Shown here one piece after another: positions 52,894-61,565 of a stretch of 64,000 nt of DNA. The notes beneath the pieces are model-generated. The model had not been told where the DNA came from, ran no database searches, and saw nothing but the letters and a program-made list of their open reading frames with translations. Source of the stretch: Paraburkholderia oxyphila NBRC 105797 (GTDB lineage: Bacteria > Pseudomonadota > Gammaproteobacteria > Burkholderiales > Burkholderiaceae); contig NZ_BAYD01000054.1 in assembly GCF_000685075.1 (NCBI RefSeq), forward strand, positions 1 through 64,000, in the 5' to 3' direction. A program made the translations under genes and the position numbers. Positions within the stretch are counted from its first letter, which is position 1. Each line of letters opens with the position of its first letter.

Positions 52894-53942
52894 GGTTGCG
52901 CATTTTCCTGTGAGCGCGCGGCTTCTTCATGCGTGCGCCGGTTGAACGAGACCGAATAGGCGGCCGAGCGTGCAGCGAGCAGCGGATCGTCGGAGGGTTT
53001 CAGGCCGTCGGGCAGGATGGTGGGATCGTAGTTGACGTCGCGGCATGCGCCTTCGCGTTGCGGCGTCGCCCGGCGCAGCACGAGCGTGCCCGCGTCGATC
53101 TGCTCGCGTCCGTCCGGCCATTGCAGCGTGGCATCGTTGGTGGGGTCGCCGGGTGCGGCCACCGTCAGCACGAGGTGCCAGCGCAACGGGCCTTGAGCGA
53201 GCCGCGCGTCGAGATCGTCGGCGAGGAAATTCGGGGCGGCTTTCTGGGCAGAGGTTTCGGGCTCGAACGGCGTCTGCGGCACTACCTGCCAGCGGACGGC
53301 GCGTGTGTTGCCGTCCGCGTCGGTGGCTATGAACGCATTGATGCCATAGAAGGCCGTGTTCGCGAAACTGGACGCAGGCGGGTGTGCCTTGATCCATTGA
53401 CGGAACGGCAAGGTTTCCGGATTGGCGCGGAAGAACGCGTCGAGCTTGGCGGGATCGGGCTTGCCGGTTGCGGGGTCGGGTTTCGACGCCACGAGCTGCC
53501 GGTAGAACTGATTCGGGGTGCGAACGACGAACACGGGCGTGGAGTTCATGCCGGTGCGCCATTGCTCTCCGTCTTTCAACTGAAACAGCAACGCCATGCT
53601 GCGCACGGGCGTGCTGGCGTCGGGCGCGGACGGATTGCTCCCCGGAATCGCGAAGCGCCCGATAACGGGCGTGTCGCCCGGCGCGAACACGGCGGCACGC
53701 GATACGCGCGCACCATTGCCGTTGCTCTCGAACGTGCCTTCGACGCAAAGCCCCTTGGCATGATTGCGCCGGTAGCCGGGGTGCACGCCATAGTTCGATT
53801 CGAAAGTGTTCACGATGTGCGGGGCATTCACGCGCGTCGGCGTAATCCAGCCGGCGGTCCACGCAAAGGCGGCGCCGGCGCAGGCTGTCGCCACCGCAAT
53901 GGCCGCGAGCCGGCACGGCACGCAGATCGCGGTGCGGGTCAT
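52890..53942 (-). CDS. Exported catalase-like haem protein (SrpA-type)
   Basis: A 350-residue small-subunit catalase-family protein with an N-terminal hydrophobic export segment (AAIAVATACAGAAFAWTAGW). The distal catalase motif is RRNHAKGLCVEGTF, with the catalytic His. Further family strands are VRSMALLFQLKDGEQWRTGMNSTPVF and SSFANTAFYGINAFIATDADG. It lacks the large C-terminal part of true catalases, and such proteins act as peroxidases rather than efficient catalases. It is coupled to cytochrome b561, suggesting a periplasmic peroxide-reducing pair. Confidence 0.88.
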   Translation of the reverse strand: MTRTAICVPCRLAAIAVATACAGAAFAWTAGWITPTRVNAPHIVNTFESNYGVHPGYRRNHAKGLCVEGTFESNGNGARVSRAAVFAPGDTPVIGRFAIPGSNPSAPDASTPVRSMALLFQLKDGEQWRTGMNSTPVFVVRTPNQFYRQLVASKPDPATGKPDPAKLDAFFRANPETLPFRQWIKAHPPASSFANTAFYGINAFIATDADGNTRAVRWQVVPQTPFEPETSAQKAAPNFLADDLDARLAQGPLRWHLVLTVAAPGDPTNDATLQWPDGREQIDAGTLVLRRATPQREGACRDVNYDPTILPDGLKPSDDPLLAARSAAYSVSFNRRTHEEAARSQENAQP

Positions 53943-54189
53943 GGCTCGCCTCCCAATTGCATGCGTTCGTGCGGCCAGGGAAAAGCAATGGAATGCGCCA
54001 CGCGTTCACGCGGGCGAGGTGGGCATATCAGTGCGCGATGAGGCATGATCGGTCCTGTAGAAGGGCTTTGAGGCCGTTGTGGATGTCAACAGGACGAGCA
54101 GGCGATCTATTCCATTCGAATTTGCGTGCGCAGGATGGAATGGACGTAAGGCTGTTGAAAGAAAATGGAAGCGGAATTGGGAGGGCGCG

Positions 54190-54588
54190 ATGCTGACTGG
54201 CGGCTGCTTATGCGGAAAGATCCGCTATGAAATCTCGGGCGAAGCAATCGGCAATACGGTGTGCCATTGTGCGGATTGCCGCCGCGCGTCGGGCGCGCCT
54301 TTGGTCGGCTGGATGAGTGTCGCTCGTGCGGCGTTCAGATTCGTTGCGGGCGCACCAAAGACGTATGCGTCGAGCGCGCAGGTGGAGCGCAGTTTTTGCT
54401 CCGATTGCGGTACGCCGCTCATTTATCGCAACGCGGCGTTTGCGGATGAGGTCGATGTGGCTACCGGCACGCTCGATAACCCGGACGAGGCGCCGCCCGA
54501 GCACCACACGTGGACGTCGCAGCAGCTTGAGTGGATTCGACTGGCTGATGGATTGCCGCGATATCCGCGCGGCTATCCGGAGACGTAA
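54190..54588 (+). CDS. GFA/CENP-V family zinc protein
   Basis: A 132-residue protein. The ATG at 54190 follows GGGAGG. The zinc-binding cysteines are laid out as in the glutathione-dependent formaldehyde-activating (Mss4-like) family: GGCLCGKIRYE (Cys6, Cys8), VCHCADCRRASGAP (Cys25, Cys27, Cys30) and SFCSDCGTPLIYR. Despite the family name, most members have no proven formaldehyde role. It converges on an aldehyde dehydrogenase gene with a shared terminator between them. Confidence 0.92.
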   Translation: MLTGGCLCGKIRYEISGEAIGNTVCHCADCRRASGAPLVGWMSVARAAFRFVAGAPKTYASSAQVERSFCSDCGTPLIYRNAAFADEVDVATGTLDNPDEAPPEHHTWTSQQLEWIRLADGLPRYPRGYPET

Positions 54589-54600
54589 CACTTGCAACTC

Positions 54601-54639
54601 ACGCGCCGCACGCGGAACCCCCACGCGCGGCGCGTTTTC
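54601..54639 (+). terminator. Terminator between convergent GFA and aldehyde dehydrogenase genes
   Basis: A 9-bp stem, ACGCGCCGC (54601-54609) with GCGGCGCGT (54627-54635), is followed by TTTCC. It starts 12 bases past the GFA stop. It may also slow minus-strand transcription. Confidence 0.75.
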
Positions 54640-54642
54640 CAA

Positions 54643-56085
54643 TCAACGATGCTCGGTGACGAACTTCGTCACGAGATACGCTTCCATCGCCTCGGTGCCG
54701 CCTTCGGAGCCGTAGCCCGAATCCTTCACGCCGCCGAACGGCACTTCGGGCAGGGCGAGGCCGTGGTGGTTGATGGACAGCATGCCCGTTTCGATGTCTT
54801 CCGAGAGCGCCGCCGAAGTCGCGCTCGAGCGCGTATAGGCATACGCGGCGAGGCCGTAGGGCAGGCGGTTCGCTTCGGCCACCGCGTCTTCATAGCGCGA
54901 GAAGCGCGCTACGGGCGCGAGCGGGCCGAACGGCTCTTCGTTCATGATGCGCGCGGAGAGCGGCACGTCGGTCAGCACCGTGGGGGCGAAGAAGTAGCCT
55001 TCGCGGCCCACGCGCTCGCCACCGGTCAGGACCTTCGCGCCGTGCTCGCGCGCGTCGGCCACGAGGCGCTCCATCGCGGCGAGTCGGCGGTCGTTCGCGA
55101 GCGGCCCCATCTGCACGCCTTCGGTCAGGCCGTTGCCCACCTTGATCGCCTTGGTGGCCGCCACGAAGTGCTCGAGGAACTCGTCGTAGGCGGCGTCTTC
55201 GATCATGAAGCGCGTGGGCGAAATGCACACCTGGCCCGCGTTGCGGAACTTGGCGCCGGCGAGCAGCTTCGCGGCGCGCGGGATATCCGCGTCGGCGAAC
55301 ACGATGGCGGGCGCATGGCCGCCGAGCTCCATCGTCGCGCGCTTCATGTGCTCGCCGGCCTTCGAGGCAAGCAGCTTGCCCACCGGCGTCGAGCCCGTGA
55401 ACGAGATCTTGCGGATGGCCGGGTGCGCGATCAGATACGACGACACTTCCGAAGGCACGCCGAACACGAGATTGAGCGCGCCCTGGGGCAGCCCTGCGTC
55501 GACGAACACCTGCACGAGCGCCGCGCAGCTCGCGGGCGTTTCTTCCGGTCCCTTGAGCACGACGGTGCAGCCCGACGCGAGTGCGGCGGACACCTTGCGT
55601 ACGGCCTGATTGAGGGGGAAGTTCCAGGGCGTGAAGCAGGCGACCGGGCCCACCGGCTCGCGCGTGACGATCTGGCGGACAGCGTCCGTGCGCGAGGGCA
55701 CCACGCGGCCATAGGTGCGGCGGCCTTCTTCGGCGAACCAGTCGATGACGTCGGCGCCCGCGAGCGTTTCGCCCTTCGCTTCGGCAAGCGGCTTGCCTTG
55801 CTCGCGCGTCATGATCGCGGCGATCTCGCCGGCGCGCTCGCGCAGCAGGTCGGCGGCGCGGCGCATCAGCTTGCTGCGCTCGAGCGGCGAGACCTTGCGC
55901 CATGCGCTGAAGGCGCGCGCGGCGGCCTCGGCGGCGTCCGAGAGGTCCTGCTCGCTGGCGAGGCTCAGGCGTCCGATCTCCGCCTCGGTGGCGGGGTCGA
56001 CCACGGCAATCGTCTTCGCGCCGGCGCGCCACGCGCCGTCGACGTAAATCTGGGTATCCGGATAGGGCTTCACGCTGGAACTCAT
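54643..56085 (-). CDS. NAD(P)-dependent succinate-semialdehyde dehydrogenase type aldehyde dehydrogenase
   Basis: A 480-residue ALDH; the start at 56085 follows GAGGAT on the minus strand. The N-terminal match YVDGAWRAGAKTIAVVDPATEAEIGRL and the cofactor region FTPWNFPLNQAVRKVSAALASGC are typical. The general base Glu is in TMELGGHAPAIVF, the nucleophile Cys in FRNAGQVCISPTRF, and the C-terminal EEPFGPLAPVARF and GLALPEVPFGGVKDSGYGSEGG are conserved. It most resembles the GabD group but could oxidise other semialdehydes. No gabT neighbour is present, so the substrate is inferred from family only. Confidence 0.88.
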   Translation of the reverse strand: MSSSVKPYPDTQIYVDGAWRAGAKTIAVVDPATEAEIGRLSLASEQDLSDAAEAAARAFSAWRKVSPLERSKLMRRAADLLRERAGEIAAIMTREQGKPLAEAKGETLAGADVIDWFAEEGRRTYGRVVPSRTDAVRQIVTREPVGPVACFTPWNFPLNQAVRKVSAALASGCTVVLKGPEETPASCAALVQVFVDAGLPQGALNLVFGVPSEVSSYLIAHPAIRKISFTGSTPVGKLLASKAGEHMKRATMELGGHAPAIVFADADIPRAAKLLAGAKFRNAGQVCISPTRFMIEDAAYDEFLEHFVAATKAIKVGNGLTEGVQMGPLANDRRLAAMERLVADAREHGAKVLTGGERVGREGYFFAPTVLTDVPLSARIMNEEPFGPLAPVARFSRYEDAVAEANRLPYGLAAYAYTRSSATSAALSEDIETGMLSINHHGLALPEVPFGGVKDSGYGSEGGTEAMEAYLVTKFVTEHR

Positions 56086-56228
56086 GATGGGACGATCCTC
56101 TTCAACGGTGCAACGGTGGGGAAGCGGGCGCCGCGCGCGGCAACGCGTGGGGCGCCGTGGCCGGGAAAATGCCGGAAAGCCTTCTATTCTGCCACCGCTT
56201 CGCAGGTTCTGCTGGCGCGCCAAATGCG

Positions 56229-56257
56229 CAGGGCCTTCGAGGAGATCGAAGGCCCTG
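56229..56257 (-). terminator. Hairpin after the phospholipase C gene
   Basis: A perfect 12-bp stem, CAGGGCCTTCGA (56229-56240) with TCGAAGGCCCTG (56246-56257), has a 5-base loop. It lies about 60 bases after the phospholipase stop on the minus strand, with no strong T-run. Confidence 0.7.
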
Positions 56258-56317
56258 ACGGTTAGCCCCGTATTTAGCCCCTGTATTCAGGGCCGATTCT
56301 GGCGTTGCCGCGGCGCG

Positions 56318-58474
56318 TCAGCTCAGTTGCGTGACGGGCGCGACCGCGGCCGGATCGCTGATGCTCGGCTTGCCGTTCTCGACGTGGCCCGCGTAGCGGC
56401 GCGCGAAGGTGGTGTCGTCGCGGCTCGTGACCGTGAGGTCGTACCAGTGGTGGCTCGCGGCCAGCACCCAGGGCTCCTCGATGTGCGCGCCGGCCGGCAC
56501 CACCAGCAGGCGCTCGCGCGCGCCATAGGCGTTGTCCGTCACCGTGAGGCGCGCGATGCCGCCGCCCGTGTTCGTGAACTTCAGGAACAGGTTGCCGTTC
56601 GCCACGTCGTAATGCGCCGCGACTTCGGGCTGCGGTGTGCCGCCTTTGCCCGTGTGGCCTTGCTGGGCGGCCGCTGCGGTAGCCGCAGTTGCACCGACGG
56701 TGCCCGAGAAGCGGCGCACGAAGCCGTTCGGGCCGTACACCTCGAACGCATAGACGCCGTTGGTCACGCTCAGGTCCCACGTGTCGTCGAGCGACTTGCC
56801 CGCTTCCACGGTATAGCGCCACGGGCCGTCGCTGCGGTTCGTGCCGTACACGTAGAAGTGTGCGCCCTGGCGGCCCTTGTTCGCGAACGTGATCGAGAGG
56901 GCATTCTTCGTCGTGTCGACGCGGGCGTTCACATGCAATTCGTACGGCAAGGCACGCGCGTAGCGCACGCCCGGCTCCTGCGGGTCGATCGGGCCCGGCG
57001 TGGCCGGCACGGTCGGCGCGGGGTTCGCGGAGCACTGGTTGTTCGCGAGCGTCATGTAGTTGCTCGTGTCCGGCAGCGTCGGCATGCTCGCGTCGGGCGT
57101 GCGGAAGTCGAACGCCGTCGTGAGGTCGCCGCACACCGCGCGGCGCCACGCCGTGATGTTCGGCTCGTGCACGCCGAAGCGCGCCTCGATGAAGCGGATC
57201 ACCGAGGTATGGTCGAACACCTGCGAGCAGACGAAGCCACCCTTGCTCCAGGGCGAGACGATCGTCATCGGCACGCGCGGCCCGAGGCCGTAGGGCAGGC
57301 CGTCGGCGGTGTACTTGCCGCCGCGCCCCGGATTCACGACGTTATGGATCTCGCCGTCCACGCTCACGGTCGACTTGCCCTGCGACGGCGTGGTGGCCGG
57401 CTGCGGCGGCACCACGTGATCGAAGAAGCCGTCGTTCTCGTCGTACATGATGAAGAGCACGGTCTTGCTCCATACTTCGGGGTTCGAAGTAAGGGCATCG
57501 AGAATCTGCGAGGTGTATTCGGCGCCGTACGCGGGCGTGTATTTCGGATGCTCGGAGAACGCGGCCGGCGGCAGCAGCCACGAGACTTGCGGCAGCTGGT
57601 TCGCGAGCACGTCGTTCTTGAGGTCGGCGATCGTGCGCACGGTCTGCGCGCGTTGATACAGCGCCGAGCCCGGCTGCGCGTTGATGAAGTTGGCGAAGTT
57701 CTGCAGGATGTTGGTGCCGTAGTTGCCGTTTATCGGGTCGCTGCCGTTCGTGCCCTGCTGGTAGATCTGCCAGGAGACGCCGGCGGCCTGCAGGCGCTCG
57801 GGGTAGGTCGTCCACGAGAGCAGCTGGTAGGTGGGCGGCACGTCGCCGTCCACGTAGTCGTTGTTGTCGAGCAGCGGGCCGCCCATCGTGCCGGTGGGGT
57901 CGACCATCCCCGTCATGAGGTACGAGCGGTTCGGGTGCGTGGGCCCCGGCAGCGAGCAGAAGTAGTTGTCACAGACGGTGAACGCATCGGCCAGCGCGTA
58001 GTGGAACGGAATGTCCGCGCGCAGGTAGTAGCCCATCGTCATGTCGGTCTTGTACTGCGGCCACTGGTTGTACGCGCCGTTGTTGATCGCGTAGTGGGTG
58101 GGGTACCACGAGTGATCGAGGTCGCCCACGCATTGCGCGCTCGTGGTCTGCGTGTCGAGGTGGAATGGCAGCACGGGCTTCGTCGCGTCCTCCTTCGACG
58201 GCTGATACCAGACCGGCTGGCCGCCGGGCAGCGGAATCGGCAGGCGGTCGTTATAGCCGCGCACGCCGCGCAGGTGGCCCAGGTAGTGGTCGAAGGAGCG
58301 GTTCTCCTGCATGAACACCACGATGTGCTCGACATCGCGGATCGAGCCGGTGCGCGAGAACGCCGGAATCGCGAGCGCATTGCGGATCGATTCGGGCAAT
58401 ACGGTCATCGCCGCGGCGGCGGCGCCCGAGGAAGCAACGGTCTGCAAGAAACGGCGACGGCTGGTTGACGTCAT
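56318..58474 (-). CDS. plcN: Phosphocholine-specific phospholipase C, Tat-exported
   Basis: A 718-residue enzyme of the acid-phosphatase/phosphoesterase-like PLC family. The Tat signal TSRRRFLQTVASSGAAAAAM opens it. The catalytic core has VEHIVVFMQENRSFDHYLGHLRGVRGYND, the SLPGPTHPNRSYLMTG block (with the family Asn/His pattern), EHPKYTPAYGAEYTSQIL and FIMYDENDGFFDHVVPP. Two C-terminal DUF756-type domains follow from about residue 510. It hydrolyses phosphatidylcholine or sphingomyelin outside the cytoplasm, giving phosphate and lipid products. A lipoprotein gene 71 bp upstream on the same strand is probably co-transcribed. Confidence 0.92.
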   Translation of the reverse strand: MTSTSRRRFLQTVASSGAAAAAMTVLPESIRNALAIPAFSRTGSIRDVEHIVVFMQENRSFDHYLGHLRGVRGYNDRLPIPLPGGQPVWYQPSKEDATKPVLPFHLDTQTTSAQCVGDLDHSWYPTHYAINNGAYNQWPQYKTDMTMGYYLRADIPFHYALADAFTVCDNYFCSLPGPTHPNRSYLMTGMVDPTGTMGGPLLDNNDYVDGDVPPTYQLLSWTTYPERLQAAGVSWQIYQQGTNGSDPINGNYGTNILQNFANFINAQPGSALYQRAQTVRTIADLKNDVLANQLPQVSWLLPPAAFSEHPKYTPAYGAEYTSQILDALTSNPEVWSKTVLFIMYDENDGFFDHVVPPQPATTPSQGKSTVSVDGEIHNVVNPGRGGKYTADGLPYGLGPRVPMTIVSPWSKGGFVCSQVFDHTSVIRFIEARFGVHEPNITAWRRAVCGDLTTAFDFRTPDASMPTLPDTSNYMTLANNQCSANPAPTVPATPGPIDPQEPGVRYARALPYELHVNARVDTTKNALSITFANKGRQGAHFYVYGTNRSDGPWRYTVEAGKSLDDTWDLSVTNGVYAFEVYGPNGFVRRFSGTVGATAATAAAAQQGHTGKGGTPQPEVAAHYDVANGNLFLKFTNTGGGIARLTVTDNAYGARERLLVVPAGAHIEEPWVLAASHHWYDLTVTSRDDTTFARRYAGHVENGKPSISDPAAVAPVTQLS

Positions 58475-58545
58475 TGTGGTTCACCTTTCTGCTTGTCGAT
58501 GGGGTGAGCGTGCATACGCACAGGTGTAGGCACACTCCGGGTGGC

Positions 58546-58959
58546 TTACTGGGTCGTCGTTGCGGTGCTGCTGGAATGGTCGCCGGTGCTCGACGGCGGC
58601 GGGTCGTCGCCGGGCGCGTAGCTCATGACGGGGGCGACTTGTTCGCTATCGGCCGCGAGGCTTGCCTGCACGCTGGCCACCGGGCTGCTGGCGAAATCGG
58701 CGGCGTTTGCAGCGCTGGTGGCGTTCAGGGCCGATGCGCCGAAGCCGTTGGCCACGTTGTCCGTTGCGGCCGTAGCAGGCGGCGGTGGCGTGGCTACATC
58801 CAGCGCTTGCGCCGCGGCATCGGAACGCTCTGGCGCGTTTGTGGCGACAACAGCTTGCGGCGACGCGCTGCCGCCCGGCCCGCATGCAGCAAGCATGATG
58901 GTTGCCAGCACAACGGCTGTCGTGCTGGCCAGTGACTGCGCGAAAGGGCGTGTTTGCAT
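58546..58959 (-). CDS. Small Ala/Ser-rich lipoprotein upstream of phospholipase C
   Basis: A 137-residue predicted lipoprotein. From the start at 58959 the signal RPFAQSLASTTAVVLATIM ends at the lipobox LAACGPGG. The rest is low-complexity Ala/Ser/Thr/Pro (for example DVATPPPPATAATDN) ending in SSSTATTTQ. No domain was recognised. It reads through to the phospholipase gene with a 71-bp gap and sits behind paired LacI/PurR-like boxes. A chaperone or surface-tether role for the phospholipase is conceivable, but only position supports it. Confidence 0.72.
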   Translation of the reverse strand: MQTRPFAQSLASTTAVVLATIMLAACGPGGSASPQAVVATNAPERSDAAAQALDVATPPPPATAATDNVANGFGASALNATSAANAADFASSPVASVQASLAADSEQVAPVMSYAPGDDPPPSSTGDHSSSTATTTQ

Positions 58960-59043
58960 GTGCGCTTCCGGTCTCGTGAGATGAGCGAGAGAATGGGTCG
59001 GCGCACAGTTTCGCCAGTATCGAAGAAAGAATTGTGAAAGCAG

Positions 59044-59090
59044 TGAAAACGTTTGCGCGCGATGAATATTCTTTTGCAAACGTTTTTTCC
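59044..59090. promoter_or_regulatory. Paired LacI/PurR-like operator boxes
   Basis: AAAACGTTTGC (59046-59056) and GCAAACGTTTT (59076-59086) form an exact 11-bp inverted repeat. Each arm with flanks also resembles a LacI-family box: GCGCAAACGTTTTCAC on the minus strand, and TTGCAAACGTTTTTTCC on the plus strand. They lie 87-130 bp upstream of the lipoprotein-phospholipase operon, and upstream of the Crp-type gene on the other strand. A long-range terminator is an alternative reading. Confidence 0.65.
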
Positions 59091-59228
59091 GTGAATGTGA
59101 TCTGCCGCGGAAATCCGGAGCAGAAATGAGTGCTAGTGTTTCGGAGCAATCTTCCCGATGCTTTCGTATTGCTTTCTATGACGTGGGAAAATCGGGCGCA
59201 TCACGCGCGAACAAGAAGGGGGACAAGT

Positions 59229-59903
59229 TTGAGCAAGAGCGCTTTGACGACCACGGAAACCTGGCACATGGACGATGCCACAGCGGGCGTGTGGATACGT
59301 GCTGCTCATCTCGGCCGGAAGATCAAGGTCGAGAAGGGCGCCACGATCTACCGTCAGGGCGAGCTCGGCTTCACGTTCTACTTCCTGCTGTCGGGCCGCA
59401 TCCAGGTTTCGATTTTCCAGAGCGACGGCACCGAGTTCATGCTCGAGATGATGGGGCCGTGGGCGATGTTCGGCGAGTCCCCAGCCATGGATGGTTTGCC
59501 TCGCATCGCGACGGCCATCGCAGCGGAGCGATCGGAGCTCATCGAGTTCGATATCAGGGTGATCACCGGAGCGATTCCGTCAAACCCTGAGCTTGCGATT
59601 TCTCTCATGCGTATCGTCGCGATCAAGCAGCGAATTCTCGCCTCGCGAATTCAATACCTTGCGCTTCCGAAACCAGAAATGCGAATCGGGGAGTTACTGG
59701 GCAGGCTGGCGGAGTTGTACGGGGAAAAGCGCGAGGACGGTACGCTCATACCCATTCCCTTGACTCACGAGCAAATCGCCGCGATGACTGGCGCAACCCG
59801 TGTCACGGTCACGCGCGCCCTGAAGCGGCTGACGACACTCGGTGCGATTGAATTGCGTCAGCGGCGTATCTGGGTGCTGGACCCTTCGAAACTTTTCGGC
59901 TGA
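59229..59903 (+). CDS. Crp/Fnr family transcriptional regulator
   Basis: A 224-residue regulator. I prefer a TTG start at 59229, six bases after AAGGGGG; an ATG a little downstream is possible and the frame is open upstream. The cyclic-nucleotide-binding fold is at about residues 25-130 (VEKGATIYRQGELGFTFYFLLSGRIQVSIFQSDGTEFMLEMMGPWAMFGE). The winged HTH is at about 175-215 (PLTHEQIAAMTGATRVTVTRALKRLTTLGAIEL). The Fnr cysteines are absent, and the phosphate-binding Arg/Ser of Crp is not clearly conserved, so the effector is uncertain. It precedes ridA and hppD on the same strand. Confidence 0.88.
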   Translation: MSKSALTTTETWHMDDATAGVWIRAAHLGRKIKVEKGATIYRQGELGFTFYFLLSGRIQVSIFQSDGTEFMLEMMGPWAMFGESPAMDGLPRIATAIAAERSELIEFDIRVITGAIPSNPELAISLMRIVAIKQRILASRIQYLALPKPEMRIGELLGRLAELYGEKREDGTLIPIPLTHEQIAAMTGATRVTVTRALKRLTTLGAIELRQRRIWVLDPSKLFG

Positions 59904-59996
59904 TTTGGTAACTCGCTATACAGACGGCGGTCTGGTCGGTCACGTAGAGTGGGACACGCTGGATTGACACTTTCCCACCACGATTGAAGGACTGCC

Positions 59997-60410
59997 ATGA
60001 GCCAAATCGAGCGCCTGCGTCTTCCCGAGGACGACGCCACTTTCGGAAGCAACCGCATTTTCGATCTGTTCCAGTATTCGCCCGCCGTAACGGTAAACGG
60101 GCTCGTCTTCATCGCCGGTCAAATCGGTCTGCGTGCCGACGGGACAATTCCGCAAGACCCGAAGGAGCAAATCGACGTTGCGTTCAGGCGCATCGAGGCT
60201 GTGCTCGAGCATTTGGGGCTCGACTTTACGGATGTCGTCGAGCTGGTTTCGTACCACGTCGATGTCGGCTCTCAACTCGCGGTGTTCCGCGAAGTGAAGG
60301 AGCGCTATATCCGTTCGGATTTTCCGGCGTGGACCATTCTCGGCATCGCTGCGCTTGCGCGTCCCGAGCTCATCGTCGAAATCAAGGTCGTCGCCGCGAC
60401 GCGCACCTGA
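59997..60410 (+). CDS. RidA/YjgF family protein (reactive imine deaminase type)
   Basis: A 137-residue protein with the trimeric chorismate-mutase-like fold of RidA. The conserved SPAVTVNGLVFIAGQIGLRADGTIPQDPKEQIDVAFRRIEAVLEHLGL is spread across residues about 24-75, and RPELIVEIKVVAAT ends it. The catalytic Arg of true RidA (usually in a C-x-R motif) is replaced by the ALARPELIVEI segment, which still carries Arg. So it may be an Rid1-7 subgroup member with a different substrate. It lies between a Crp-type regulator and an HPPD gene, hinting at aromatic amino-acid breakdown. Confidence 0.9.
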   Translation: MSQIERLRLPEDDATFGSNRIFDLFQYSPAVTVNGLVFIAGQIGLRADGTIPQDPKEQIDVAFRRIEAVLEHLGLDFTDVVELVSYHVDVGSQLAVFREVKERYIRSDFPAWTILGIAALARPELIVEIKVVAATRT

Positions 60411-60469
60411 GCGAGTCCGCGCCGCGTGGCTGATTTCTCTTCATATATTCAGGAATGCTATTCAATAAA

Positions 60470-61501
60470 ATGAGCACGCAAGTCAGAACGGATGGATTCG
60501 CCTTTGTCGAATTCGTTTCATCACGCCCGATGGAGCTCGTCGAGCGCTTCGAACACCTTGGGTTTCGTCTCCGTGGCAAATCGAAGACCGGTGTGTGGCT
60601 GATGACGCAAGGTGCAGCTGTGTTCCTCATCAACGGGAACCCGAACGCGTTCGAGCAAAAGCATGGTCCGTCGGTGCGCGCAATCGGCATTCGCGTCGAC
60701 AACGCGAGGCTGGCCCACGAGCAGGCACTGGCCGGCGGCGCGCTTGCGGCCCTGGCCGATGTCGAAGGCGAGTTCGTCGTCGACGCGCCGGCGATTCTGG
60801 GCATCGGCGCGAGCCTCGTGTACTTCGTCGACACCGATTTCATGGCGGACTCTTCGCTGCCCGTCGAAGCGCGCAATACGCCGGAGGGCGACGCCAGCAT
60901 TCTGGCCGTCGACCATACGTCGAACATCGTCCATCCCGAGAACCTGGACAAGTGGGCGAACTTCTATCGCGATACGTTTGGCTTCGCGGAGAAGCAATAT
61001 CTCGAGGTCAAGGGCCACCTGTCCGGCATGCGGGCTCGCTCGATGGTGAGCGCCTGTGGCCGCGTGTCGATTCCGGTAGCGGCCGCTGCGCACGACCAAC
61101 CCGGCGTTCTCAACCAGAACGACGAGTTTATCCGCGACTATGGCGGAGAGGGGATCCAGCATATCGCGCTGCTGACGTCCGACATCGAGGACACGATACG
61201 CAAGCTCAGTGCCGCAGGCATTGAATTCATGACTGCACCGTCGCAGCAATACTACGACGGCCTGGATGCGCGTCTCCCCGGACATGGTCTTCACGTCAAG
61301 CGCCTCGCGCAAAGCGGTCTTCTGGTCGACGGCAAGGGGCCGCGCAAGCTGCTGCTACAGCGCTTTACGAAGCGGCAGATTGGGCCGGTGTTCTTCGAGA
61401 TCATCGAACGGCGCGGCGAAGATGGCTTTGGAGAGGGCAATTTCAAAGCCCTGTTCGAGTCGCAGGAGCAGGACCAGCAACAACGCGGCACGCTTGGCTG
61501 A
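60470..61501 (+). CDS. hppD: 4-hydroxyphenylpyruvate dioxygenase
   Basis: A 343-residue non-haem iron dioxygenase. I use the ATG at 60470 (MSTQVRTDGFAFVEFVS); ATG 60455 is an alternative, and neither has an ideal ribosome site. The iron ligands are His149 (AVDHTSN), His231 (GIQHIAL) and Glu310 (FFEIIERRG), all in place, with the two vicinal-oxygen-chelate halves evident. It converts 4-hydroxyphenylpyruvate to homogentisate in tyrosine breakdown, and the product can also form melanin-like pigment. A 4-hydroxymandelate synthase function cannot be excluded by eye. Confidence 0.88.
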   Translation: MSTQVRTDGFAFVEFVSSRPMELVERFEHLGFRLRGKSKTGVWLMTQGAAVFLINGNPNAFEQKHGPSVRAIGIRVDNARLAHEQALAGGALAALADVEGEFVVDAPAILGIGASLVYFVDTDFMADSSLPVEARNTPEGDASILAVDHTSNIVHPENLDKWANFYRDTFGFAEKQYLEVKGHLSGMRARSMVSACGRVSIPVAAAAHDQPGVLNQNDEFIRDYGGEGIQHIALLTSDIEDTIRKLSAAGIEFMTAPSQQYYDGLDARLPGHGLHVKRLAQSGLLVDGKGPRKLLLQRFTKRQIGPVFFEIIERRGEDGFGEGNFKALFESQEQDQQQRGTLG

Positions 61502-61565
61502 CCGTCACGCGGGCGCTTGCCCTCCATTGCCCACTACAAGTACGCGAGGTGGTGGCAACGCCGGC

